DNA of 6,729 bases from Thermoflexales bacterium (GTDB taxonomy: Bacteria; Chloroflexota; Anaerolineae; Fen-1058): positions 1 through 6,729 of the forward strand of contig JADGQE010000227.1 of assembly GCA_017882055.1 (NCBI GenBank), given 5' to 3'. The position numbers and the translations under genes were made by a program. The notes under the pieces are model-generated. The model ran no database searches and had not been told where the DNA came from. It saw only the letters and a list, made by a program, of their open reading frames with translations. Of this stretch, positions 1 to 5,076 are shown in pieces (within the stretch, counting starts at the first letter, position 1; each line of letters opens with the position of its first letter).

Positions 1-20
1 AACATGATCGAAATGTCCAT
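1..20 (-). CDS. start of an unidentified gene, cut by the left edge
   Basis: An ATG at 20-18 is preceded by AGGAG (31-27) with an ideal 6-base spacer, the same arrangement as well-supported starts elsewhere in this cluster. Only six full codons (MDISIM) are inside the window, so no function can be given. A competing frame is also open through this point: from an ATG pair near 70 it reads MMQRSLVASKRSAGEYYGHF and continues to the edge, but it has no good ribosome site and would run through a perfect palindrome. I prefer the ATG at 20 because of its ribosome site and the promoter-like sequence upstream. Confidence 0.5.
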
Positions 21-26
21 AGTATT

Positions 27-31
27 CTCCT
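27..31 (-). promoter_or_regulatory. ribosome binding site of the left-edge gene
   Basis: AGGAG on the minus strand lies 6 bases before ATG at 20. It is the main evidence that a gene starts here. Confidence 0.5.
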
Positions 32-42
32 GCACTCCGCTT

Positions 43-68
43 TGATGCAACCAAAGAGCGTTGCATCA
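43..68. promoter_or_regulatory. perfect palindrome, possible operator or leader hairpin
   Basis: TGATGCAAC (43-51) and GTTGCATCA (60-68) are perfect 9-base inverted arms around an 8-base centre. On the minus strand it lies just downstream of a possible extended -10 (82-77) and about 12 bases before the ribosome site of the left-edge gene. That position suits a repressor site or a 5' leader hairpin. No short T run follows on the minus strand, so it does not look like a terminator for that direction. The binding protein is unknown. Confidence 0.5.
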
Positions 69-76
69 TTTCTTGC

Positions 77-105
77 AGAATAGCATGGTAGGGCAGAGCC
101 AGTAA
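77..105 (-). promoter_or_regulatory. possible extended -10 promoter for the left-edge gene
   Basis: On the minus strand TATTCT (82-77) is preceded by TGC, giving an extended -10 pattern. A weak -35-like TTACTG lies 17 bases further upstream. The predicted transcript start near 70 falls at the edge of the palindrome at 43-68. The -35 match is poor, so this is tentative. Confidence 0.35.
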
Positions 106-128
106 GCGCTAACTGGCGTAATTGAGGT

Positions 129-144
129 TAGGTGAAATCACCTA
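129..144. promoter_or_regulatory. 16-base palindrome, possible operator
   Basis: TAGGTGA and TCACCTA form perfect 7-base arms around AA. The site lies about 45 bases upstream of the possible promoter at 77-105. The two-base centre makes it more like a site for a dimeric DNA-binding protein than a hairpin. No regulator can be named from the sequence. Confidence 0.4.
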
Positions 145-212
145 TTTTGATGGCCGAGGGTGTCAACTGGTCTGTTGCGATTTGGTGGAGGAACGTTCGG
201 GCAGAAAACGCC

Positions 213-265
213 TGTGACTTTGCAAACATCCGAATCAGTAAACAACACGTCCAGCAACAGTCACA
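213..265 (-). terminator. possible imperfect terminator hairpin after the hypothetical gene
   Basis: TGTGACTTTGC (213-223) pairs with GCAACAGTCACA (254-265) as an 11-base stem with one bulged base and a 30-base loop. It overlaps the stop codon of the gene ending at 261. On the minus strand a short TTTT follows about five bases after the stem. The large loop and displaced T run make it weak, but its place at the end of the gene run is suitable. Confidence 0.3.
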
Positions 266-857
266 ATTGTGAGTAGGGGACAACATCGATTTCGGGATAC
301 TTCCTCAACGCCGGTCGAATGTGATGGCAATGCCGCACGTTGACGACAACGAGCACTCGACACCCTGGATCGCGCCGGGCAATTTCTAGAACCTGCTGAG
401 TGAGATGGGCCGTGTGTGCTTGCCAGGCGTGACGCGCATCGCCGCCGGTTAGCCAGGCGCTCAAGCTATACAGTCCATCGGCCACGTGATGACGCCAGCC
501 TTCGTTGATCGCGGCCGGGCCAGGTGCAGTACGTTGCAGGTTGGCTAGCCAGCGTCTTAGCATGGCGATCATCTTTCCGCGCCAGCCAGTCGCCGTTGGT
601 TCTTCAAGTGGCCGATCACCTGCGATCGGCACGACCACGATGTCGGTCTGGTGTGCCAGAGGCAACAATGCTTCTCGATATTCCGGCGGCAGTTCATCAA
701 ACTTACGCTGCTGCCATTGATCACGTGTCATGTCCAGGCACAATAGATCAGGTCGCAGCTCGTTGACCAGTCGAACGAGCGCCCCTAGATCATATGGAAT
801 GGGTTCACGGTGAAATTCGGCCAGTGTACCCAGCACGGCGACCCGAGTGCGAACCAT
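261..857 (-). CDS. hypothetical protein, weak TraB/ChaN-like features
   Basis: This 198-residue protein is probably cytoplasmic: there is no signal peptide and no membrane segment. I do not recognise it firmly. The N-terminus reads VAVLGTLAEFH (7-16), then a helix and a strand with RPDLLCLDM (35-43), which recalls the opening of TraB/PrgY and ChaN-like proteins (GT.H, then PD.v.lE). The C-terminal part has a strong strand RVLVVVNVRHCHHI (167-180) with an HCHH cluster, in the place where those families carry a late conserved GxxH near a beta strand. A linker at about 85-120 is less ordered. The start is supported by GGGAG (869-865) about 7 bases before ATG. It follows the LuxR-type gene by 87 bases and may be co-transcribed or have its own promoter. 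Function is unknown; the TraB/ChaN relation is inference from motif layout. Confidence 0.75.
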   Translation of the reverse strand: MVRTRVAVLGTLAEFHREPIPYDLGALVRLVNELRPDLLCLDMTRDQWQQRKFDELPPEYREALLPLAHQTDIVVVPIAGDRPLEEPTATGWRGKMIAMLRRWLANLQRTAPGPAAINEGWRHHVADGLYSLSAWLTGGDARHAWQAHTAHLTQQVLEIARRDPGCRVLVVVNVRHCHHIRPALRKYPEIDVVPYSQL

Positions 858-869
858 GATGTTACTCCC

Positions 870-903
870 AGTATACTGTCATTGTAGGCGGTTGTGAGGT
901 CAA
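870..903 (-). promoter_or_regulatory. weak promoter-like sequence before the hypothetical gene
   Basis: On the minus strand TTGACC (903-898) and TATACT (875-870) are good single hexamers but are 22 bases apart, too long for a normal sigma70 promoter. A TACAAT lies between them at 886-881, too close to the -35. Transcription from TATACT would start almost at the ribosome site. Treat as possible only. Confidence 0.2.
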
Positions 904-944
904 ATACTACGGCCAGATGGCCTGAGTGGCATCGGCAAAATTGC

Positions 945-1613
945 CTATTTTTCCGGCCCGTAACCGTTCCGGGCGGCCCACAGAGCGGCTTCGGTGCGCG
1001 AGCGTACATTGAGTTTGGCAAAGATACTGCGAAGATGGGCGTCGATCGTTCGCACGCTGAGGATCAACGTTTGGGCGATGTCTTTGTTGGTCAGGCCCTG
1101 CGCCAGCAAACGCAGCACTTCCACTTCTCGCTCGGTCAGTGGCTCGATCGGCGCGGAGCGTGCCGGTCCGATCGGTTCGCCGCGCGCGAGAGCCGTCAAC
1201 GCTCGCATCGCCATGGCTGGCGGCAAGACGATCTCACCGCGCCCGGCGGCAATGATGGCACGTGCCAGATCACCAACCGATTCATCCCGCGAGATACAGC
1301 CGGCAGCCCCCGCTGTGAGTAGTGGAATGATCTCGGATAGGTCGTAGGATTGAACGAAGATCAGCAAGCCCAGATTAGGACCGATGTCTTTGAGTGACCG
1401 GATCAGATCGGGCTGAGCCTTTGGTAAATCGATCAGCAACGTGGTCGGCAGATCGGGCTGAAGCAGCGCCGCGAGATGTTCAGGATCAGTTAGCACACCA
1501 CCGATGGTGATGCCGGGTTGATTGGACAGCAGCGCGCGCCATGCTTCACGCTGCAACGTGGCGAGGGCATAGATCAACAAGCGCGTTGAGGGTGGATCGG
1601 ACTGCACATTCAA
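945..1613 (-). CDS. LuxR/NarL-family regulator with degenerate receiver domain
   Basis: A 222-residue transcription regulator. Residues 10-130 have the receiver fold pattern and residues 155-218 form a clear LuxR-type helix-turn-helix: LTEREVEVLRLLAQGLTNKDIA (159-180), then SVRTIDAHLRSIFAKLNVRSR (186-206). In the receiver, D62 (LLIDL) fits the phosphoacceptor position, but the acidic pair at the end of strand 1 is replaced (LLIYALATL, 12-20), the strand 4 Thr/Ser appears as V87 and the strand 5 Lys as R109 (CISRDES). Normal aspartyl phosphorylation is therefore doubtful. The start is TTG: AAGGGA (1628-1623) is 9 bases upstream, inside the end of the rhodanese gene, whose TAG stop is only 3 bases before TTG. 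Translation is probably coupled to the rhodanese. No sensor kinase is visible in the window. Its targets are unknown; the local cluster is a reasonable guess. Confidence 0.9.
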   Translation of the reverse strand: MNVQSDPPSTRLLIYALATLQREAWRALLSNQPGITIGGVLTDPEHLAALLQPDLPTTLLIDLPKAQPDLIRSLKDIGPNLGLLIFVQSYDLSEIIPLLTAGAAGCISRDESVGDLARAIIAAGRGEIVLPPAMAMRALTALARGEPIGPARSAPIEPLTEREVEVLRLLAQGLTNKDIAQTLILSVRTIDAHLRSIFAKLNVRSRTEAALWAARNGYGPEK

Positions 1614-1616
1614 TCG

Positions 1617-2057
1617 CTATTTTCCCTTGAGCGGCAGACCGGCTGTTTCCCACGCGATCATGCCGCCGTCGAGATTCCATACGTTGATATAACCCGCTTT
1701 GACGAGCTCTCCGGCCGCGATCGACGACATGTGCCCGCTCCGGCAATACAGCACGATCTTCGCGTTCTTATCGGCGGGGTATTTACTCAGCTGTTGAGCG
1801 GTTTGATCGTAGGGAATCTGTGCGTCGGTTGGATTGATCTCACCTTCATAAGGAATGTGTACGTTGACGAAGAAGAAGTCTTTGTGCTTCAACATTTCAG
1901 CCAACTGCGCAGGTGTGAGGTTGGAATATGTGCCGCTCTCTATTGCCACCTTTATGCCCGTTGTAGAAACCGCAGTCGGTGTCGGTGCCTGACCACCGCA
2001 GGCCGACAGCAAGGCAATCAACATTAGCGCTACAAACCATAGTCTTCGGATTACCAT
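1617..2057 (-). CDS. rhodanese-like lipoprotein
   Basis: A 146-residue exported single-domain rhodanese. The N-terminus is a lipoprotein signal with lipobox LSAC and lipidated C20, followed by a Thr/Pro linker (APTPTAV). The rhodanese domain spans about 45-143. The active-site loop is CRSGHMS with catalytic C105 (VLYCRSGH), and the domain ends with the typical NLDGGMIAWETAGLPL (128-143). The usual DVR..EF..GHI segment is replaced by VNVHIPYEGEI (64-74) and IPYDQ, a variant I associate with extracytoplasmic rhodaneses. Known family chemistry is sulfane sulfur transfer through a Cys persulfide; here it would act on the outer face of the membrane, and the sulfur donor and acceptor are unknown. 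AGGAGG (2068-2063) lies 5 bases before ATG, a very strong ribosome site. It is 45 bases after the Tat L,D-transpeptidase gene and 3 bases before the LuxR-type gene. Confidence 0.92.
   Translation of the reverse strand: MVIRRLWFVALMLIALLSACGGQAPTPTAVSTTGIKVAIESGTYSNLTPAQLAEMLKHKDFFFVNVHIPYEGEINPTDAQIPYDQTAQQLSKYPADKNAKIVLYCRSGHMSSIAAGELVKAGYINVWNLDGGMIAWETAGLPLKGK
1623..1628 (-). promoter_or_regulatory. ribosome binding site that fixes the TTG start of the LuxR-type gene
   Basis: AAGGGA on the minus strand, 9 bases before TTG at 1613. It sits within the last codons of the rhodanese gene. The alternative GTG two codons later would be 15 bases away, and no in-frame ATG is close. Confidence 0.6.
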
Positions 2058-2062
2058 TCAAA

Positions 2063-2068
2063 CCTCCT
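2063..2068 (-). promoter_or_regulatory. strong ribosome binding site of the rhodanese gene
   Basis: AGGAGG on the minus strand, 5 bases before ATG at 2057. It is the best Shine-Dalgarno match in the window, suggesting high translation of the rhodanese. Confidence 0.7.
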
Positions 2069-2087
2069 ATCAGACAATTAACAATCT

Positions 2088-2116
2088 ATTATCCACTTGA
2101 TGTCACGTCACCACAA
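2088..2116 (-). promoter_or_regulatory. possible internal promoter before the rhodanese gene
   Basis: On the minus strand TTGTGG (2116-2111), a 17-base spacer and GATAAT (2093-2088). The -10 differs from consensus at one base; the -35 matches only in its TTG. It would let the rhodanese and LuxR-type genes be expressed apart from the upstream wall genes. Confidence 0.3.
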
Positions 2117-3137
2117 TCGGCGTTCCGCCTTCAGTCACTTCCACCAGCGCGTCCTCGTAAGCAGTCACGGGCCGCGTCCAACGATACACCCATTGCGCCG
2201 CATCCGGCGGGACATTGACACAACCGTGGCTGCGCTGGCGACCAAAATCATTGTGCCAGTACGCACCGTGGATCGCTACGCCGCTGGGCGTCAAGTAAGT
2301 CGGAAACGGCACGCCCGGCAAATCATATCCATCCGACCGCTCCTGAAAACCGACCATGTGACGGCGCGGGCGCTTGCGAATCACCGTGAATTCGCCTTTC
2401 GGCGTCGTGAAATCGACTAGCCCCAGCCCCTCCACGTTGAAGCGCGCGCCGGACGAGCAGCGTGTCGAGAAGACCAGTGTGCCGTTCTCATAAGCATATA
2501 CCATCTGCTGCTGCGTGTCGACTTCAATCCGCTTATCCTCGACATCCACTGAAAGCGGTGTCATCTCTTCCGGTGGAATCGGGCGCAGACCCTCGGCGCG
2601 CACGTACTGCGGCGCATTCGGATATTGATCGTCACGCAGCTGATACCATGCCTGCTCTGACTCATCTTCGATCCGTGTGATGACCAAATGCACGCTGCTG
2701 TAATACAGTCGATAAAGCAGCGCCGCTTTGTCGCTGGGCCTTGAGCGCATCTCCGCGTAAGGTATGCTCACCTGCGCCCAGAAACCGCTCGCCGGCACAT
2801 CGCCCACCGCCAGATTCAGCTGGCGCTCCACCGGCTGCACCCACGACGAGTATGCCCAGCCGAAACGTGTCAGATTCCAGATCGGGTTATGGCGCATCAG
2901 GCCTTCTGTGCTGATCGCATCGTAAATCTCGACCACCGTATCGCGTTTCAATGGCGTCTCTTTGGTTGCGCCCGGCTTTGGATCGGCATATGCCCAAATC
3001 GAAGGTTCGGTGACGCGCCCTAATCCGATGGGCTTGCCCGATGTCGGGTTGTCATCCGGCGGAAAAGGTTTTAGCCAGAACGTGGCTAGAGATACACTGG
3101 CCACTTTCAAGAAATCACGTCGACTCAAATTCAGCAT
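2103..3137 (-). CDS. Tat-exported L,D-transpeptidase (YkuD domain)
   Basis: A 344-residue secreted or membrane-tethered enzyme. The N-terminus has a twin-arginine motif SRRDFLK (5-11) followed by a hydrophobic stretch (VASVSLATFWL), so export in folded form by Tat is expected. Residues about 45-185 hold SH3-like repeats (EPSIWAYADPKPG at 44-56; WAQVSIPYAEMRSRPSDKA at 120-138), likely wall-binding. The YkuD domain spans about 194-337 with the signature IHGAYWHNDFG (289-299) and SHGCVN (303-308): H290, H304 and C306 are the catalytic set. Known chemistry is a Cys acyl-enzyme at the third residue of the peptidoglycan stem and formation of 3-3 crosslinks, or attachment of proteins to the stem. 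AAGGAG (3153-3148) lies 10 bases before ATG. It is next to a second YkuD gene but differs in export route and accessory domains, so it is not a recent duplicate. Confidence 0.94.
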   Translation of the reverse strand: MLNLSRRDFLKVASVSLATFWLKPFPPDDNPTSGKPIGLGRVTEPSIWAYADPKPGATKETPLKRDTVVEIYDAISTEGLMRHNPIWNLTRFGWAYSSWVQPVERQLNLAVGDVPASGFWAQVSIPYAEMRSRPSDKAALLYRLYYSSVHLVITRIEDESEQAWYQLRDDQYPNAPQYVRAEGLRPIPPEEMTPLSVDVEDKRIEVDTQQQMVYAYENGTLVFSTRCSSGARFNVEGLGLVDFTTPKGEFTVIRKRPRRHMVGFQERSDGYDLPGVPFPTYLTPSGVAIHGAYWHNDFGRQRSHGCVNVPPDAAQWVYRWTRPVTAYEDALVEVTEGGTPIVVT

Positions 3138-3160
3138 AACGGATTTGCTCCTTGATATCT

Positions 3161-3191
3161 ACTAAGCGAGCACTCAGTGACCCGCCTTAGT
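3161..3191. repeat. inverted repeat between the two L,D-transpeptidase genes
   Basis: ACTAAGCG at 3161-3168 pairs with CGCCTTAGT ending at 3191, an 8-base stem with one bulge; a CACTCAGTG palindrome sits in the loop. It is upstream of the Tat L,D-transpeptidase ribosome site. No T run follows on the minus strand, so it may be an intercistronic hairpin affecting mRNA stability rather than a terminator. Confidence 0.35.
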
Positions 3192-3204
3192 TTTCACCTA
3201 CCCC

Positions 3205-4044
3205 TTATGGAATCACGCGTACCAATGTGCCAATCGAGGCCCAGTTGTACAACCACTCGGAATCGGCGATCGTGAGATTCACACAGCCGCGACTCATCGG
3301 CCGGCCGAAGTTGTTGTGCCAATACGTGCCGTGCAGACCGTAGCCTTGATAGAAATACTGGACGTAGGGCACATTCGGCAGGTAATAATCCGGCCCGGCC
3401 ATATCCTGTTTCAGGTAACGCAGGTAAATCCTAAACGAGCCTTGAACTGTTGGTGTAGCCGCCACGCCAGTCGACACGGTCATCGTGCGGACGAGCGATC
3501 CATTTTCATAGACGTAAACGCGCTGCACAGACAGAACGACGACGATCTCCCTGGCCTCCCCGGTTGGACTGGGCGCGGCTTCAGCTGAGGCTGCGGCCGG
3601 CACGCCCGATGGAATGTTCAACTTTTGACCGACATACACGAGGCTGGTCGGTAGTTGATTGGCGGTCTGCACTTGCGCCGCCGTCAACCCGTGACGCAGC
3701 GCGATGCGGAATAAATTCTCGCCGGCCTGCACGATGTGGATCGTTCCCTCAGTGGGTGTCACAGTTGGAGCGACCGTTGAGTTACCGGATGCGTCTGACA
3801 CCTGAGGAATGATCAATCGTTGGCCGACATAGACGATATCCACGCTCGATAGATCATTCGCTTGAACGATTGCATCAACACTGACGCCGTGCTGCAAACT
3901 GATGCGATATAGGTTCTCGCCCGGCTGCACCGTATGAACAACTGAATTAGCCTGTGACAAATCGGCCGCCATCGCCAACTGGGGTGCCGCAAGCAACACG
4001 GCAACCACTAGACTGATAATCATTCGACTACTTCGCCTGATCAT
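3205..4044 (-). CDS. LysM-LysM-YkuD L,D-transpeptidase, Sec-exported
   Basis: A 279-residue secreted enzyme. A Sec signal peptide covers about 1-26 (MIRRSSR, hydrophobic core, then AMA before the likely cut). Two LysM domains follow at 36-80 (HTVQPGENLYRIS ... VYVGQRLIIP) and 102-145 (HIVQAGENLFRIA ... VYVGQKLNIP), joined by a Thr/Pro linker; LysM binds GlcNAc-containing glycan. The YkuD domain is at about 165-277 with LHGTYWHNNFG (237-247) and SRGCVN (251-256): H238 and C254 are catalytic, but the His before GC found in the neighbour is R252 here. I choose ATG at 4044 and not 4104, because AAGGAG (4058-4053) lies 8 bases before it and the signal peptide begins there. The start overlaps the stop of a 29-residue micro-ORF (ATGA), so translation may be coupled. 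It likely crosslinks peptidoglycan or anchors proteins to it. Confidence 0.93.
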   Translation of the reverse strand: MIRRSSRMIISLVVAVLLAAPQLAMAADLSQANSVVHTVQPGENLYRISLQHGVSVDAIVQANDLSSVDIVYVGQRLIIPQVSDASGNSTVAPTVTPTEGTIHIVQAGENLFRIALRHGLTAAQVQTANQLPTSLVYVGQKLNIPSGVPAAASAEAAPSPTGEAREIVVVLSVQRVYVYENGSLVRTMTVSTGVAATPTVQGSFRIYLRYLKQDMAGPDYYLPNVPYVQYFYQGYGLHGTYWHNNFGRPMSRGCVNLTIADSEWLYNWASIGTLVRVIP

Positions 4045-4130
4045 CTTGCCCTCTCCTTGAGTGAAGGTTTTTTCCTCATCGTCACGGCCGAATTGAATTT
4101 GCATGGATAGGTTGAATCGGATTCAGCCAT
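4041..4130 (-). CDS. 29-residue micro-ORF coupled to the LysM L,D-transpeptidase
   Basis: ATG at 4130 is preceded by AGGAG (4141-4137) with an ideal 6-base spacer. It opens 29 codons that end in TGA at 4043-4041, overlapping the ATG of the LysM L,D-transpeptidase as ATGA. The peptide begins MAESDSTYPC and ends in a basic tail, MRKKPSLKERAR, with no signal peptide and no family I recognise. It begins 22 bases after the sortase stop. The layout (strong ribosome site, ATGA overlap) suggests a translated leader that couples ribosomes into the next gene. The downstream gene also has its own ribosome site within the micro-ORF, so the two could compete or couple. It may be a real small protein, a regulatory leader, or chance; conservation of the reading frame would decide. 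Confidence 0.5.
   Translation of the reverse strand: MAESDSTYPCKFNSAVTMRKKPSLKERAR
4053..4058 (-). promoter_or_regulatory. ribosome binding site that fixes the LysM L,D-transpeptidase start
   Basis: AAGGAG on the minus strand, 8 bases before ATG at 4044. The longer reading from 4104 would add 20 charged residues in front of the signal peptide and has no comparable site. Confidence 0.7.
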
Positions 4131-4152
4131 GTGCTTCTCCTATTGATCGGCG

Positions 4153-4962
4153 TTAAGATTGGAGTTCTGCAAAGACAGCAATGCGCTTGGTATCCACCAG
4201 GTACGGATAGCACGAGATCAAAGTTACGGTCGGCGTACTGGTCGGCGCCATGACTTCGACTTGCGTCGGCTCGACGATGCGGCTGCCGGTGATCATGTAA
4301 CGGTAGCGTTGCTGGTTGGCGTACACGACCACTTCGTCACCGGGCTTGAGCCGATCGAGATAACGGAAGAGTTCGCCGTACACATCGTTGTGTGCTGCCA
4401 ATACCAGATTGCCGCGCTCGCCCGGATTGGCCGAGTTGACGTTGTGACCGACGCCCAGCTTCAATTGTTCCCAATCCGTGCCGTGTAGGACCATGGCATC
4501 GATGTTGAGGGCAGGGATTTGAATGCGGGTGGCTTGCGCCTGCGCTGGTGTCGAAATCGGTACGGGCGTAATCGACTGGACATAGGCCCGCAAGTGCGAC
4601 GGAACTTCATCGAAGTTGGGCGCGGCTCCGCCGGGCGCGGTCGGTGGCTTGTGACCATCCGGCAAAACGACTGCGCCAATCAACGGAACCGGTAACATTG
4701 CTGGAGCGACCTGCGCATCAGTCACAGCTTGATTGGTCGCAGCCCGTGACTGTTCAGAATTGATCACGACCAACACCAATCCGAACAAGGCAGCAACTTC
4801 GATCAGTAACAAGCATCGATCGCGCCAGGTTCTCGCCGGCGATTTACGCGGTCGATTTGACCCATTCAGTCGAGTCGCGACGCGCCTCTCGCGTTTTCGG
4901 ATTGCGATAGCCACTTCGAGTTCCTTAATCGACAGCTCTCCTGCGATTCTGTGATCAGGCAT
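4153..4962 (-). CDS. class D/E-like sortase
   Basis: A 269-residue membrane-anchored cysteine transpeptidase. Residues 1-49 form a basic cytoplasmic tail (SIKELEVAIAIRKRERR, 11-27), residues about 50-67 a single membrane segment (LLLIEVAALFGLVLVVI), and about 85-140 a Pro/Ala-rich stalk. The sortase domain begins near 145 (RIQIPALNIDAMVLHGT). Catalytic residues are H191 (LAAHND), C251 (TLISCYPY) and R260 (TKRIAVFAEL). Sortases cut a sorting motif in exported proteins and join the new end to an amine on a wall or pilin acceptor. No LPxTG-like signal is visible in the proteins here, so its substrates lie elsewhere. ATG at 4962 is preferred over 4998 because GGAG (4974-4971) lies 8 bases before it. 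The family class is uncertain: YGELFRYLDRLKPGDEV resembles class D/E. Confidence 0.93.
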   Translation of the reverse strand: MPDHRIAGELSIKELEVAIAIRKRERRVATRLNGSNRPRKSPARTWRDRCLLLIEVAALFGLVLVVINSEQSRAATNQAVTDAQVAPAMLPVPLIGAVVLPDGHKPPTAPGGAAPNFDEVPSHLRAYVQSITPVPISTPAQAQATRIQIPALNIDAMVLHGTDWEQLKLGVGHNVNSANPGERGNLVLAAHNDVYGELFRYLDRLKPGDEVVVYANQQRYRYMITGSRIVEPTQVEVMAPTSTPTVTLISCYPYLVDTKRIAVFAELQS

Positions 4963-4970
4963 AGTCAGAT

Positions 4971-4974
4971 CTCC
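4971..4974 (-). promoter_or_regulatory. ribosome binding site that fixes the sortase start
   Basis: GGAG on the minus strand, 8 bases before ATG at 4962. This favours a start 12 codons inside the longest open frame. Confidence 0.55.
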
Positions 4975-5038
4975 GTCTATCGTGCAAAGTGCCAACAATT
5001 CACGCTCAATACCTTGTCCAAAGTTGCTTGTAAGGCTT

Positions 5039-5065
5039 CGAAGCGTTATCTGCTGAGTCGCTTCG
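5039..5065. repeat. inverted repeat between DUF2085 and sortase genes
   Basis: CGAAGCG (5039-5045) and CGCTTCG (5059-5065) are perfect 7-base arms around 13 bases, with a 10-base palindrome GCTTCGAAGC (5035-5044) overlapping one arm. It begins 11 bases after the DUF2085 stop on the minus strand. No T run follows, so it may be an intercistronic hairpin or a partial transcription barrier and not a full terminator. Confidence 0.4.
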
Positions 5066-5076
5066 TGTGGATGCGC

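Noticed and set aside
505..766. Plus-strand frames opposite the hypothetical gene
   Set aside because: Shadows of the minus-strand gene; arginine and serine rich, with no family features.
911..945. Small palindromes GGCCAGATGGCC and GGCAAAATTGCC after the LuxR-type gene
   Set aside because: Arms of 5 bases with 2-base centres cannot form good hairpins and no T run follows; not called as a terminator.
4045..4104. Longer start for the LysM L,D-transpeptidase
   Set aside because: It would place charged residues before the signal peptide and lacks a ribosome site; the region is better explained by the micro-ORF in another frame.
4963..4998. Longer start for the sortase
   Set aside because: The start 12 codons later has GGAG at 8 bases and a sensible cytoplasmic tail.
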